Counted from the first letter of the stretch, positions 1 through 9,598 are shown. The stretch is 64,000 nt of DNA from Bacteroidota bacterium (GCA_013697245.1 JACCXH010000028.1:1-64000), one strand, 5' to 3'. Made by a program: numbers and translations. The notes: a model not told the origin generated them from the sequence alone.

Positions 1-179
1 TTTTACGCAAATCATCTGCAAGCTTTTTTTAAGGTTATCTACAAATGTCTTGCATCTATTTTGTTTTTTTATCCCTAAAGGTCTTTATTTATAAACACTT
101 TGTGAGTTTAAGTGAACCCTAATTATAGCTGAAAATAAAAAAACTATGTTTATGAAGTTTAAATTTGAAGCCTTTGGCT

Positions 180-527
180 TTAAGTTTCCCACCATTTAGC
201 TTTAATGCCAACATAAACGCCATTCTCTTTTATTTCTATAGGATAAAGCGTTATCGCAAACGCTGAGCCCGAAGTGGCTTTGCCGGTTTCAAGATCAAAT
301 GAATAACGATGTAATGGACAAACGATCTCGTTTTTTTTAGTACAAAAACCTTTGCTTAAGCTTGCTCCGTTGTGCGGACATTTATCGCCAAACGCAAATA
401 ATCCTTTTCCGGTTCGTGTTACGCAAATTCTTTCGCCCTTAAATTCAAAATTTATAAATGTGTTTGGTTGAAGATAATCTTCGGCACGTTCTTCTTTCTC
501 GAATATTTTAAACCAATGATAACTCAC
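180..527 (-). CDS. Rieske [2Fe-2S] ferredoxin-like protein
   Basis: This is a small soluble electron-transfer protein of 115 residues. The two Rieske cluster-binding boxes are present as C50-x-H52 (CPHNGAS) and C70-x2-H73 (CPLHRYSF), the second followed by the usual FDLETG turn. There is no signal peptide or membrane anchor, so it resembles cytoplasmic ferredoxin subunits of the NirD or dioxygenase-ferredoxin type rather than the cytochrome bc1 Rieske subunit. The start is GTG. No oxygenase or nitrite reductase partner lies beside it, so its redox partner is unknown. The family call is firm; the role is not. Confidence 0.88.
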   Translation of the reverse strand: MSYHWFKIFEKEERAEDYLQPNTFINFEFKGERICVTRTGKGLFAFGDKCPHNGASLSKGFCTKKNEIVCPLHRYSFDLETGKATSGSAFAITLYPIEIKENGVYVGIKAKWWET

Positions 528-543
528 AGTATATTTTTAGCTT

Positions 544-627
544 AGATTTCGCAGATTAAAAGATTTTTTTTGATATATTAGAATGAAAATATCTTTGTCA
601 TCAGCGGAATCAGCGGCTTTTTTTAAA
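544..627. repeat. Dispersed Bacteroidota-type intergenic repeat
   Basis: This stretch lies between the Rieske gene and dapB. It contains the phrases AGATTTCGCAGATTAAAAG and ATCTTTGTCATCAGCGGAAT, with a tandem near-repeat of ATCAGCGG. From memory, this wording is typical of short repeats scattered between genes in many Bacteroidota genomes. It has no coding capacity. Its function is unknown, and the copy number in this genome cannot be judged from one window. Confidence 0.5.
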
Positions 628-1330
628 TAATATCACTCATGGTATAAATACCTTTTTTACCGTTTAGGAATTCGGCAGCAATCACAGCGCCAAGCGCAAA
701 ACCTTTACGGTTGTGGGCTTTGTGCATTATTTCAATATCGTCAACTTCCGATTGGTATTTAATAATATGAGTTCCCGGAACTTCGCCTTCGCGAATATCT
801 TTTATAAATAAAGTATTGGCATCTTTTTTATCCATGCTCCACTTTATTTTTTTATCAATTTTTTTAATGATCTGTTCCGCTAAAGTAATTGCAGTTCCGC
901 TTGGTTTATCCAATTTATGAATGTGATGTATCTCCTCCATGCTTACTTCATAATCGTTATACTTATTCATTAAATCTGCCAAATAAGTATTTACTTTAAA
1001 AAATAAATTCACGCCAAGGCTAAAATTTGTGGCGTGAAATAAAGCGCTGTTTTTTTCTATACATAATTTTTTGATCGACTCAAAATTATCGTACCAGCCT
1101 GTGGTACCTACAACTAAAGGAACCCGGGCATTGATGCATTTCTTAATATTTTCGAGTACAGTATGAGGCATGCTAAACTCGATGATCACATCTGCTTTTT
1201 GCAGGTCGGCAGCAGTAATAGTTTCAACATTAGCTTTATTAATTTTAAGTACGATCTTATGCCCCCTTTTTAAAGCAATGGTTTCAATTTCTTTTCCCAT
1301 TTTACCGTAACCAAATAATGCAATGTTCAT
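623..1330 (-). CDS. dapB: 4-hydroxy-tetrahydrodipicolinate reductase
   Basis: DapB catalyses the NAD(P)H-dependent reduction of 4-hydroxy-tetrahydrodipicolinate in the diaminopimelate/lysine pathway, which supplies peptidoglycan and lysine. The nucleotide-binding loop GYGKMG is at residues 7-12. VVGTTGW is at 73-79. The catalytic and substrate-binding run HHIHKLDKPSGTA is at 135-147. At 235 residues it is slightly short for the family but shows no missing motif. It starts with ATG four bases after the stop of the DUF5683 gene, so it is probably the last gene of a brkB-DUF5683-dapB operon. DUF5683 next to dapB is a recurrent Bacteroidota arrangement. Confidence 0.96.
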   Translation of the reverse strand: MNIALFGYGKMGKEIETIALKRGHKIVLKINKANVETITAADLQKADVIIEFSMPHTVLENIKKCINARVPLVVGTTGWYDNFESIKKLCIEKNSALFHATNFSLGVNLFFKVNTYLADLMNKYNDYEVSMEEIHHIHKLDKPSGTAITLAEQIIKKIDKKIKWSMDKKDANTLFIKDIREGEVPGTHIIKYQSEVDDIEIMHKAHNRKGFALGAVIAAEFLNGKKGIYTMSDII

Positions 1331-1334
1331 GTTT

Positions 1335-1919
1335 TTATTTAAAGTTTAATTTTATGGATAAGCCGGTAGCCATGTGTAAACCCGACGCAGTGCTGTATGT
1401 GTTTTGCCATGGATCGATCTGCAGGCTTACATCATCGCTTACATCAAATGTTCTTAAGTGTGCATCTACATTTGCATCAATAATATTTATTAAATAAATA
1501 ATACCAATACCAATGATCGCAAAATCACGGTATTTTCGATAATATAATTTTTGTGTTTGTAATTGTGTTTGCGAATAATATTTTCCATAAACGGCTTGTG
1601 AAGAATCACCATGGTTAACCGATGCAATTAGGCCTGTACGGTAATCATTATACTTCGTATTGTTTGATAAGAACATATAACCAAAGCCACCAATTCCAGC
1701 ATAAATAATAGGTACTTTCCAGTATTTTTTATTGTATACCTGTCCAAGGCCGGGTATAATGGCACTCATAATACTTGCTTTTCGTGCGCTGGAGTAAATA
1801 GCTTTTTTTTGACTTTTGGTCTGAGTGGTTGTATCCTTTCCCAAAACAATGGTATCATTTTGTGCAGAAACAGAATGAACAATAAATACAAAAATTAATA
1901 TGGTGATGATCCTGATCAA
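1335..1919 (-). CDS. DUF5683 domain membrane protein
   Basis: This 194-residue protein has an N-terminal hydrophobic signal segment (about residues 3-19). The central motif IPGLGQVYNKKYWKVP (about 55-70) is diagnostic of DUF5683 and is followed by a membrane segment. A second hydrophobic segment lies near residue 135 (FAIIGIGIIYLINII). The start is TTG, immediately after the stop codon of the upstream brkB-like gene, so the two are probably co-translated. The family is found widely in Bacteroidota near dapB and lepB. Its biochemical role is unknown; an envelope location is inferred. Confidence 0.85.
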   Translation of the reverse strand: MIRIITILIFVFIVHSVSAQNDTIVLGKDTTTQTKSQKKAIYSSARKASIMSAIIPGLGQVYNKKYWKVPIIYAGIGGFGYMFLSNNTKYNDYRTGLIASVNHGDSSQAVYGKYYSQTQLQTQKLYYRKYRDFAIIGIGIIYLINIIDANVDAHLRTFDVSDDVSLQIDPWQNTYSTASGLHMATGLSIKLNFK

Positions 1920-3242
1920 TTATTTTACAATATCTTTAATATACGTGTTGCCAAGCTCTGTGTCAAAAGATTTATCAAGATCGTGCATTAATTTATTTAT
2001 ATGAATGAGTTCGTTGGTATCGTTAATTGGTAATGTATTAACGCCGTTCTTCTCTAAAGCTTCAATTACATATTTAACTGTAAATTTACTTTCTGTTATG
2101 CCCGGCTGGTAAACAATTTCTTTTTCTTTTTCGGTTCGCATCTCTATAAAAATACCTGCGGCAACAAATTCGTTAATAATATTGCGGGCAAGCCTAACAG
2201 GAAGGTCAAGTTTAAACGCAATTTCAATGCTTGTTAACGGTTTTTCACCATTATAAAAACCTTTTGCTACCAGATTGGCGATCATTAAAGCAATAACTTT
2301 TTTATAACGCACACTTAATTTTGTGATCTCATTCTCAAGTTCATAATGGTCTACATTTTGGTTTGCAAAAGCAATTTCGGCACCAAATAAAACAACATAC
2401 CAACTGTATTGCACCCAGATCAGGAACAAAGGCAAGGCTGCAAAACCACCATAAATAGCATTTAATTGGTTGGCGCCTATTTGGAATTTTACATATGCCC
2501 ACTGTAGGATCTCAAATAAAATCATGGTAATTAGACCGGCAACCGCCGCAGATCTGAAGCTGACCTTGGTATTAGGTAAGACCACGTACAAAAATGTAAA
2601 CACCCCGGTTACTATTGTGTAAGCGAGAATTTTTATAAATATTTTACTTATAATATCAAATGAATGTATTTGGCCAACTTTTGCTTGTATAGCTACTGTT
2701 AAACCTCCCGCTATGATCAGAAATAACGGGCCTATGAGCATTACTGTTAAATAATCAGTTACTTTTCTAACCCAGGTTCTTCCTTTTTTAATTTCCCAGA
2801 TCTCGTTAAAGTTAGCTTCAATACTTACCAATAATTTTAACACACTCCACAATAATAATATGATACCAAAACCTGCAATAATGCCGCCCTTGGTGTTTGC
2901 TAACATCGAATTAGCAGAGCTAAAAGCCGTGGTTAAAAAACTGCCATACTCCGGATAACCGGCAAGGATCTGGTCTTGCAGACTTTTTTCATAACCAACC
3001 GCTTTAGAAATAGCAAATACCAAAGCAAGAATAGGCACAATAGAAAATAAAGTGTAAAAAGTTAAGGCAGTAGCTTTTGTTAAACATTTGTCTTCATTAA
3101 AGCCCTGCACCGCCAAAGAAAATATACGTAACTGTCTTATAAAAAACCCCTGCCTCTTATCTACTTTATCAAGCCGGATATGCCATAGTTTTTCAGAAAC
3201 AAAATGCCTCGATCTTTTTATAACAGTAATTAAATTAGCCAT
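1920..3242 (-). CDS. YihY/virulence factor BrkB family membrane protein
   Basis: This 440-residue inner-membrane protein has a cytoplasmic N-terminus and about six membrane segments between residues 60 and 300. They include the family signature around ATALTFYTLFSIVPILALV (residues 62-80) and the YGGFAALPLFLIWVQYSWYVVLFGAE block (about 265-290). The C-terminal 140 residues resemble the winged-helix-like tail seen in longer Bacteroidota members. The family was once called ribonuclease BN, a name now considered wrong, and its function is unsettled. It is the first gene of the leftward operon that ends with dapB. Confidence 0.92.
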   Translation of the reverse strand: MANLITVIKRSRHFVSEKLWHIRLDKVDKRQGFFIRQLRIFSLAVQGFNEDKCLTKATALTFYTLFSIVPILALVFAISKAVGYEKSLQDQILAGYPEYGSFLTTAFSSANSMLANTKGGIIAGFGIILLLWSVLKLLVSIEANFNEIWEIKKGRTWVRKVTDYLTVMLIGPLFLIIAGGLTVAIQAKVGQIHSFDIISKIFIKILAYTIVTGVFTFLYVVLPNTKVSFRSAAVAGLITMILFEILQWAYVKFQIGANQLNAIYGGFAALPLFLIWVQYSWYVVLFGAEIAFANQNVDHYELENEITKLSVRYKKVIALMIANLVAKGFYNGEKPLTSIEIAFKLDLPVRLARNIINEFVAAGIFIEMRTEKEKEIVYQPGITESKFTVKYVIEALEKNGVNTLPINDTNELIHINKLMHDLDKSFDTELGNTYIKDIVK

Positions 3243-3321
3243 ATCAACAAAATTAACAAAATAATTAAAGAGGAATGAATATTTAAATTATCTTCATGCA
3301 GACTTTAACTTTTTATAGTAA

Positions 3322-4779
3322 TTGAACCATCGTAAAAAATATTTTTTCCAGACCCTTGGCCCTTTATTAGCGGCTGTCTTCTGGTTTTTTATCGATCTTG
3401 ATAAGAACAATCATCAGGTAAGTTTAATGGCTGGCGTTGCCATTTGGATGGTTGTTTGGTGGTTTTCAGAAGCTGTTGGTCTTGCTATTACTGCTTTGGT
3501 GCCGGTACTAATGTTGCCTGTTCTTGGCATTGCCGATTGTAAAACAGTTTCTCAGCAATATACAGATAGTATTGTGTTTTTATTTATTGGTGGATTTATG
3601 TTAGCCTTTGCTATTGAAAAATGGCATCTTCATAAACGCATCGCTTTAAAGATCTTATCGGTTGTAGGAACAAAACCATCCACTATTTTATTTGGTGTAA
3701 TGATTTCAACTTATTTGATCAGCAACTGGATAAGTAATACGGCAACCACTATGATGTTATTTGGAGCTGTTTTTGCTTTGGTACACGAAACAAGAGAATA
3801 TATTGAAAAAAATGCCGGTAAATTTTCTGCTGCATTATTACTTGGCCTTGCTTTTTCTGCAACCATCGGTGGTATGGCAACACCGGTAGGAACCCCGCCT
3901 AACATGTATTTTTTTAAAGCTTATAAAGAAGCTTTTCCAATGGCAAATGACCTTAATTTTTTAAAATGGAGCGCTATCGGTTATCCAATCTCTTTAACTT
4001 TTTTAACACTTACTTTTTTAGTTTTGAATTTTTATTTTATAAGAAAAAAAGTAGAATTAAAAATTCACAAAGAATTTTTTCAAGACGCCTACAAAAAATT
4101 AGGAAAATTTTCATGGGAAGAAAAATGGGTGTTCGCAATTTTTATTTCCTGCATATTAATGTGGTTCACCCGAGCTGATATTGATTTCGGAAATTTTAAG
4201 TTTAAAGGCTGGAACCATATTTTTGTAGTGCCAAAATACGTAGACGATGCATTTGTAGCCATACTAGCCGCCCTTATTTTATTTTTAGTGCCTTCAAAAG
4301 CAAGTAAAGGCGAGGCATTACTGATATGGGAGGATGCAAAAAAATTACGTTATGATATTATTTTAATGTTTGGATCTGGTTTTGCATTAGCCTACGGTTT
4401 TGAAGTTACCGGATTAAGCCATTGGCTGGCACAAAGCTTAACAATACTAAAAGGAGTTTCGCCGGTTTTAATTATTTTAGGTATCTGTATTATTGTGACT
4501 ATTATCAGCGAGTTTGCCTCTAACATTGCCAGTATCCAGTTAGCTATTCCGGTAATGATAGCATTGCAAAAAGACCTGGATGTGCCGCCTTTGTTGTTAA
4601 TGATGCCTGCTACTTTTGCCGCTTCGTTAGGGTTTATGCTGCCTGTGGCAACCGCGGCAAATACAATAGTTTTTGGCACAAAAGAAATTCACATAAAAGA
4701 TATGTTGCGTGTTGGATTAGTTTTAGATGCAATTGGCATTTTACTTATTACCTTTATGTGCTATTTATATTTAGGATAG
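3322..4779 (+). CDS. DASS/SLC13 family sodium-dependent carboxylate transporter
   Basis: This is a 485-residue inner-membrane symporter of the divalent anion:Na+ symporter family, which typically imports succinate, malate or related di- and tricarboxylates. Two inverted halves are visible. The first carries the S138-N139-T140 motif in SNTATTMM. The second carries SNIAS at about residues 400-404, where SNT would be canonical. Each is preceded by a re-entrant hydrophobic hairpin, and there are 11 or more membrane segments. The start is TTG with no evident ribosome binding site; the next ATG (3427) would remove the first membrane helix. The exact substrate cannot be read from the sequence. Confidence 0.9.
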   Translation: MNHRKKYFFQTLGPLLAAVFWFFIDLDKNNHQVSLMAGVAIWMVVWWFSEAVGLAITALVPVLMLPVLGIADCKTVSQQYTDSIVFLFIGGFMLAFAIEKWHLHKRIALKILSVVGTKPSTILFGVMISTYLISNWISNTATTMMLFGAVFALVHETREYIEKNAGKFSAALLLGLAFSATIGGMATPVGTPPNMYFFKAYKEAFPMANDLNFLKWSAIGYPISLTFLTLTFLVLNFYFIRKKVELKIHKEFFQDAYKKLGKFSWEEKWVFAIFISCILMWFTRADIDFGNFKFKGWNHIFVVPKYVDDAFVAILAALILFLVPSKASKGEALLIWEDAKKLRYDIILMFGSGFALAYGFEVTGLSHWLAQSLTILKGVSPVLIILGICIIVTIISEFASNIASIQLAIPVMIALQKDLDVPPLLLMMPATFAASLGFMLPVATAANTIVFGTKEIHIKDMLRVGLVLDAIGILLITFMCYLYLG

Positions 4780-4824
4780 AATGCCACAAAAATGGAATTA
4801 AACGCATCGTTCATTAGTTATTTT

Positions 4825-4866
4825 AGGACTTTGTGTATCTTAGTGCCTTAGAGACTTCGTGGTAAA
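4825..4866 (+). repeat. Dispersed 'CTTTGTG..CCTTAG..CTTCGTGG' repeat
   Basis: This run lies just before lolD and contains ACTTTGTGTATCTTAGTGCC followed by TTAGAGACTTCGTGGTAAA. The same wording, in slightly different order, occurs at 12435-12466. From memory, such phrases recur in intergenic DNA of many Bacteroidota. Here it ends three bases before the lolD start codon, so it forms the mRNA leader of that gene if transcribed. Confidence 0.5.
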
Positions 4867-4869
4867 AAA

Positions 4870-5523
4870 ATGATTGTAGGAAAAAATATTCATAAAAGAT
4901 TTGGTGACCTTGAAATTTTAAAAGGAGTAGATCTTGAAATAAACCAGGGCGAGATCGTTTCTATTGTTGGTTCTTCGGGTGCAGGTAAAACAACACTGCT
5001 AACTATCCTTGGTACTTTAGACAGGGCTACAGAAGGTGAAGTGATCATTAATAACGAATCTGTTTTTAAACTCAACGAAAAAAAGTTAGCGGCCTTTCGC
5101 AATCAAAATGTTGGTTTCGTATTCCAGTTTCATCAATTATTACCAGAGTTCACGGCAATTGAAAACGTTTGTTTTCCGGCATTGATCGCTAAAAAGAGTA
5201 AAAAAGATTCTGAAAAACGTGCGCAGGAATTATTGGAATTATTTAATTTAAAAGATCGCGTCAACCATAAACCATCAGAATTAAGTGGGGGCGAGCAGCA
5301 ACGTGTTGCTGTTGCAAGAGCGCTCATCAACAACCCAAAAGTTATTTTTGCCGATGAGCCAAGCGGTAACCTGGATAGTGTTAACGCAAAAGAATTACAT
5401 CAGTTATTCTTTAAATTACGTGATGAGTTTAACCAAACCTTTGTAATTGTGACGCATAACTCCGAGCTGGCGGCCATGGCAGATAGAACCTTGGTAATGC
5501 GGGATGGACGAATTGTAATTTGA
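4870..5523 (+). CDS. lolD: ABC transporter ATP-binding protein, LolD type
   Basis: This 217-residue ATPase belongs to the LolD/MacB group, which powers extraction of lipoproteins from the inner membrane or related export. Walker [10 protein letters not shown] is at residues 34-42 and the Q-loop Gln at about 86. The signature LSGGEQ is at 138-143, followed by QRVAVARAL. Walker B VIFADEP is at 158-164 with the group-typical SGNLDS after it. The protein is single-domain with no membrane part. No LolC/LolE-type permease is adjacent, which is common in Bacteroidota. The ABC family is certain; assignment to LolD rather than another MacB-like ATPase rests on motif style. Confidence 0.88.
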   Translation: MIVGKNIHKRFGDLEILKGVDLEINQGEIVSIVGSSGAGKTTLLTILGTLDRATEGEVIINNESVFKLNEKKLAAFRNQNVGFVFQFHQLLPEFTAIENVCFPALIAKKSKKDSEKRAQELLELFNLKDRVNHKPSELSGGEQQRVAVARALINNPKVIFADEPSGNLDSVNAKELHQLFFKLRDEFNQTFVIVTHNSELAAMADRTLVMRDGRIVI

Positions 5524-5532
5524 TGAATAACT

Positions 5533-5577
5533 ATTCAAATTAGCTTTTATTTTATTTTGAATTAATATTTATTTTTG
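5533..5577 (+). promoter_or_regulatory. Candidate bio operon promoter with operator-like dyad
   Basis: A perfect inverted repeat, ATTCAAA (5533-5539) and TTTGAAT (5556-5562), is separated by 16 bases. Just downstream is TATTTTTG at 5570-5577, a full match to the Bacteroidota -7 consensus TAnnTTTG, 15 bases before the bioB ATG at 5593. No clear -33 TTG is at the usual distance. The dyad covers the region where sigma and a repressor would compete, so it could be a biotin-responsive operator. That is inference, because it does not match a BirA or BioR site I can recall. Confidence 0.4.
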
Positions 5578-5592
5578 TTTATATTTATTGCT

Positions 5593-6573
5593 ATGATTAA
5601 AGACTGGACCAAACAGGAAATCCTTGATATATACAACACTCCTTTACTGGAATTAATTTCTAAAGCATCAGAAGTTCATAAAACGCATCACAAGATTGGT
5701 GAGGTACAGGTTAGCTCTTTGCTATCGATAAAAACCGGCGGCTGTCCTGAAGATTGTGCGTATTGTCCGCAAGCAGCAAGGTATCATACTGAAGTAAAAG
5801 TTCATAAACTAATGGATGTGTCAGAGGTTAGCGCGTGCGCCGATAACGCAAAAAAAGGAGGCGCAAGCCGTATGTGTTTAGGAGCTGCCTGGCGCGAAGT
5901 GCGAGACAATAAAGATTTTGATAAGGTATTGGAAATGGTAAAGACCATTAACGGGAAGGGTTTGGAGGTATGTGCTACTTTAGGAATGGTAACCGAGGAG
6001 CAGGCAAAAAAATTAGCAGAAGCTGGATTGTATGCATACAATCATAATATTGATACATCTGAAGAAAATTATAATAAGATCATTTCTACCAGAACTTTTG
6101 ATGACCGCTTAGACACTATCAATAATGTACGAAAAGCAGGTTTAACAGTTTGTTCTGGAGGTATTATTGGAATGGGAGAAAGTGCAGAAGATAGAATTGG
6201 AATGTTACACACATTAAGTATTCTTCGTCCGCAACCGGAAAGTGTTCCAATTAATGCTTTGGTTGCAGTAGAAGGAACACCTATGGAAGATCAGCCACCG
6301 GTTCCAATTTGGGATATGGTGCGCATGATTGCCACAGCAAGAATTGTATTACCAAAAACGGCGGTGCGTTTAAGTGCAGGTCGTTTAACCATGAGTATGG
6401 AAGGACAGGCGCTTTGTTTTATGGCAGGTGCCAATTCTATCTTTGCCGGCGATAAATTATTAACAACGCCAAACCCAAAATATAATGAGGATATGGAAAT
6501 GTTTAAGATCTTAGGATTAAGCCCTAAAAAAGCTTTTGCAGATAAAGCAGTTGAAGAAGAAATTTCTCACTAA
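5593..6573 (+). CDS. bioB: Biotin synthase
   Basis: BioB is the radical-SAM enzyme that inserts sulfur into dethiobiotin, the last step of biotin synthesis. The radical-SAM cluster motif CPEDCAYC gives C51, C55 and C58. Downstream are the family blocks [21 protein letters not shown] and GGIIGMGE. Near the C-terminus [10 protein letters not shown] carries the Arg that binds the [2Fe-2S] cluster. I chose the ATG at 5593 (326 residues) over a TTG at 5575, because the earlier start adds only a short hydrophobic non-family extension and lies within the presumed promoter. First gene of bioBFDA. Confidence 0.97.
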   Translation: MIKDWTKQEILDIYNTPLLELISKASEVHKTHHKIGEVQVSSLLSIKTGGCPEDCAYCPQAARYHTEVKVHKLMDVSEVSACADNAKKGGASRMCLGAAWREVRDNKDFDKVLEMVKTINGKGLEVCATLGMVTEEQAKKLAEAGLYAYNHNIDTSEENYNKIISTRTFDDRLDTINNVRKAGLTVCSGGIIGMGESAEDRIGMLHTLSILRPQPESVPINALVAVEGTPMEDQPPVPIWDMVRMIATARIVLPKTAVRLSAGRLTMSMEGQALCFMAGANSIFAGDKLLTTPNPKYNEDMEMFKILGLSPKKAFADKAVEEEISH

Positions 6574-6575
6574 AC

Positions 6576-7709
6576 ATGTCCAATAAAAATATTCCAAATC
6601 ATTTGTTCAAAGCACTTGCTGAGCGAGAACAAAAAGGAATGTTACGAAAACTCACCAAAAATTTCCCCAAGATCGATTTTTGCAGTAATGACTATTTAGG
6701 ATTTTCAAAACTTGGTTTATTAACTACGAGAATAGAGGCATCAAGTCAAAGAAGCGCTATGTATGGCTCAACAGGCTCACGCTTAATTAGTGGTAATTCA
6801 ACTTTTATTGAAGAAGCCGAAAAACAAATTGCATTATTTCATCATGCATCTAGCGCTTTAATTTTTAATTCAGGTTACGATGCTAATCTGGGACTGCTTT
6901 CGAGCGTTCCACAAAAAGAAGATCTTGTTTTGTTTGACGAATTAATTCATGCTTCGCTTTATGATGGCATAAAATTAGGCAATGCAACACATTACAAGTT
7001 CAAACACAATAATTTTGAAGCATTAAAAGATCTTATTCAAAGACACCAACATAATTTTAAAAATATTTATATAGTTGTTGAAAGTGTTTATTCAATGGAT
7101 GGCGATGTTGCCCCATTACTTGAAATAACAGAATTAATAACAACACTTGAAAATGTTTTTTTAATTGTTGACGAAGCCCATGCCATTGGTGTTTTTGGTA
7201 ACCAGGGGAGGGGTTTATGCAATGCTTTAGGTATAGAAAAAAAATGTTTTGCAAGGATCTATACTTATGGTAAAGCTATGGGTTGTCATGGCGCCGCAAT
7301 CGCAGGAGATGAGATCTTGAGAGATTACCTGGTCAACTTTGCACGCTCATTCATTTATACAACCGCACTGCCTAACCACAGCATAAGCGCAATTCTCAGG
7401 GCTTATCAATTATTAATCGAAACTGATCAAAAAGATCTTTTACATACAAACATTTCTTATTTCTATTCAAAAACAAATAGCATTAAGGATATGATAAAAA
7501 GCCAAAGCGCCATTCATAGCCTTGTGGTTGGAAGTAATGAAAAAGCAGATCTGCTGGAAAAGCAACTGGCTTTAAAGAGCATTTATGCAAAGGCCATTAA
7601 AAGCCCAACAGTAAAAGAAGGAACAGAACGTGTTCGTTTTTGCATGCATGCATTTAATACCAAACAGGAAATAGATATATTAATTGAACAATTACAAAAA
7701 AATTTATGA
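6576..7709 (+). CDS. bioF: 8-amino-7-oxononanoate synthase
   Basis: BioF is a PLP-dependent alpha-oxoamine synthase that condenses pimeloyl thioester with alanine. It has 377 residues. Family blocks are FCSNDYLGFS near residue 35, GSTGSRLISGN (about 68-78), VVESVYSMDGDVAPL (about 167-181) and VDEAHAIGVFG (about 197-207). The PLP lysine K233 lies in TYGKAMG. The gene starts two bases after bioB and its stop overlaps the bioD start as ATGA, so translation is coupled. The order bioB-bioF-bioD-bioA is a complete late pathway. No bioC or bioH for pimeloyl synthesis lies in the window. Confidence 0.95.
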   Translation: MSNKNIPNHLFKALAEREQKGMLRKLTKNFPKIDFCSNDYLGFSKLGLLTTRIEASSQRSAMYGSTGSRLISGNSTFIEEAEKQIALFHHASSALIFNSGYDANLGLLSSVPQKEDLVLFDELIHASLYDGIKLGNATHYKFKHNNFEALKDLIQRHQHNFKNIYIVVESVYSMDGDVAPLLEITELITTLENVFLIVDEAHAIGVFGNQGRGLCNALGIEKKCFARIYTYGKAMGCHGAAIAGDEILRDYLVNFARSFIYTTALPNHSISAILRAYQLLIETDQKDLLHTNISYFYSKTNSIKDMIKSQSAIHSLVVGSNEKADLLEKQLALKSIYAKAIKSPTVKEGTERVRFCMHAFNTKQEIDILIEQLQKNL

Positions 7710-8329
7710 ATAAATATTTTATAACCGGCATAGGAACCGGCATTGGCAAAACAGTTGTTTCGGCAATTTTAGCAGAAGCTTTAAATGCCGATTATTGGAA
7801 GCCTGTACAATGCGGCACAGGAAATGGAACGGATAAAGAAGTTGTTACCAATTTACTTTCTAATCAAACAAGTAAAATTCATTTAGAAGACCGTTGTTAC
7901 CGGGAAGCGGTATCTCCACACATGGCTGCGGCATTGAATGGCGAGAAAATAATAATGGAAGCAATGGAGTTGCCAATGACTGATAATGACCTTATTATTG
8001 AAGGCGCGGGTGGTTTATTGGTGCCTTTAAACGAGACCAGTTTTGTGATAGATATGGCAACTTTTTTTGAAGCAGAAGTGGTGCTGGTCATTAGAAATTA
8101 TTTGGGCTGCATCAATCACTCTTTATTAAGTATTGATTATTTGACAAAAAATGGTTTCGAGATAAAAGGTTTGGTTTTGATAGGAACGTTTGATAACGCT
8201 GTACGAGCCTCAATTATTAATTATGCTGAGTTACCCATTATTGCTGAAATTCCGGAGGTAACTGAAATTTCAAAAGAAACTATTCTGCATCTTTCGCAAA
8301 AAGTAGATCTTAAATTATTTGAGAATTAA
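7706..8329 (+). CDS. bioD: Dethiobiotin synthetase
   Basis: BioD is an ATP-dependent carboxylase that closes the ureido ring of dethiobiotin from 7,8-diaminopelargonate and CO2. The P-loop is TGIGTGIGKT (residues 7-16). The substrate-binding KPVQCG and the EGAGGLLVPL block near residues 95-104 are family markers. It has 207 residues, a normal length. It overlaps bioF by four bases (ATGA), and its stop is directly followed by the bioA ATG. Confidence 0.95.
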   Translation: MNKYFITGIGTGIGKTVVSAILAEALNADYWKPVQCGTGNGTDKEVVTNLLSNQTSKIHLEDRCYREAVSPHMAAALNGEKIIMEAMELPMTDNDLIIEGAGGLLVPLNETSFVIDMATFFEAEVVLVIRNYLGCINHSLLSIDYLTKNGFEIKGLVLIGTFDNAVRASIINYAELPIIAEIPEVTEISKETILHLSQKVDLKLFEN

Positions 8330-9595
8330 ATGGGGATCGCTGAAAAAGATAAACAATTTGTGTGGCACCCATTCACGCATCAACTAAATGCTAAACCAAA
8401 TATTAATATTGTAAAAGGCGAAGGTGTTTATTTTTTTGACGATAAAGGCAACAAATACATTGATGCCATTTCAAGCTGGTGGGTTAATTTGCACGGGCAT
8501 TGTAATTCTCACATTTCAAAAAAAGTAACTGAACAATTATTGCAATTAGAACATTCAATATTTTCTGATTTTACGCATGCTCCTGCAGTTACTTTAGCAG
8601 AAAGACTTTTAGGGAACCTTCCAAAAAATCAATCTAAAATATTTTATTCCGATAATGGTTCAACTTCTGTTGAGGTTGCTTTAAAAATGACATTGCAATA
8701 CTGGCATAATCAAAAGATAAATAAAACATTGTTCATTGCTTTTGATAATGCGTATCATGGCGATACATTTGGTAGCATGAGCGTTGGTGCAAGAAATGTA
8801 TTTAATAATGCCTTCGAGAATTCATTATTTAACGTTGCTCACATTCCTTTACCAACAAAAGAAAATATAAATGAATTAAAAGAGCTGGTCACATTTTGGG
8901 CACAACAACATAATGTTGCCGGCTTTATTTTTGAACCTTTGGTACAGGGTGCTGCCGGAATGTTAATGTATGAAGCTGAATATCTGGATGAATTAATTTC
9001 TGTTTGTAAAGAAAATAAAATTATCACTATTGCCGATGAAGTAATGACGGGCTTTGGAAGGACGGGTAAGTTTTTTGCGAGCGATCATTTAAAAAATAAA
9101 CCCGATATCATTTGTTTGAGTAAAGGTTTAACCGGTGGCTATATGCCATTAGGTGTAACAAGCTGCGCACAGTATATTTATGATGCTTTTTTAAATGAAG
9201 ATAAAACAAAAACTTTTTTTCACGGGCATAGTTACACTGCTAATCCAATCTCTTGCTGTGCAGCATTAGCAAGTTTGGATCTTCTTGAAAATGAAGGGAC
9301 GTGGGAACAAATAAAAATGATAGAAGAACAACACCTTCAATTCAAATTAAAGATCAGCGACAACTCTAAATTTAAAGATGTTCGGGTAAAAGGTACTATT
9401 ATCGCTTTTGAATTAGAAACAGAAGAGCACACACATTATTTAAATAGCGCATCGCAAACCATAGCCGAATTCTTTTTACAAAAAGGAATTTTATTACGGC
9501 CTCTTGGAAATATTTTTTATGTTCTGCCACCTTATGTAATTACAAAAGAAGAATTGGCATACATTTATTCTTCGATCGAAGAATTTTTAAAATAG
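8330..9595 (+). CDS. bioA: Adenosylmethionine-8-amino-7-oxononanoate aminotransferase
   Basis: BioA is a class III PLP aminotransferase that makes 7,8-diaminopelargonate, usually with S-adenosylmethionine as amino donor. It has 421 residues. The N-terminal FVWHPFTHQ and AISSWWVNLHGH blocks are BioA-specific. FSDNGSTSVE-type residues, here YSDNGSTSVEVALKM, form the cofactor phosphate site. ADEVMTGFGRTG precedes the PLP lysine K265 in LSKGLTGGYMPLG. It is the last gene of the biotin operon and converges on the PAP2 gene with only three bases between. Confidence 0.95.
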   Translation: MGIAEKDKQFVWHPFTHQLNAKPNINIVKGEGVYFFDDKGNKYIDAISSWWVNLHGHCNSHISKKVTEQLLQLEHSIFSDFTHAPAVTLAERLLGNLPKNQSKIFYSDNGSTSVEVALKMTLQYWHNQKINKTLFIAFDNAYHGDTFGSMSVGARNVFNNAFENSLFNVAHIPLPTKENINELKELVTFWAQQHNVAGFIFEPLVQGAAGMLMYEAEYLDELISVCKENKIITIADEVMTGFGRTGKFFASDHLKNKPDIICLSKGLTGGYMPLGVTSCAQYIYDAFLNEDKTKTFFHGHSYTANPISCCAALASLDLLENEGTWEQIKMIEEQHLQFKLKISDNSKFKDVRVKGTIIAFELETEEHTHYLNSASQTIAEFFLQKGILLRPLGNIFYVLPPYVITKEELAYIYSSIEEFLK

Positions 9596-9598
9596 AGT

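Noticed and set aside
1-179. Hairpin AAGCC-TTT-GGCTT next to the Rieske stop as a terminator
   Set aside because: It is only five base pairs with a three-base loop and no T tract on the minus strand; nothing else is supported in this edge region.
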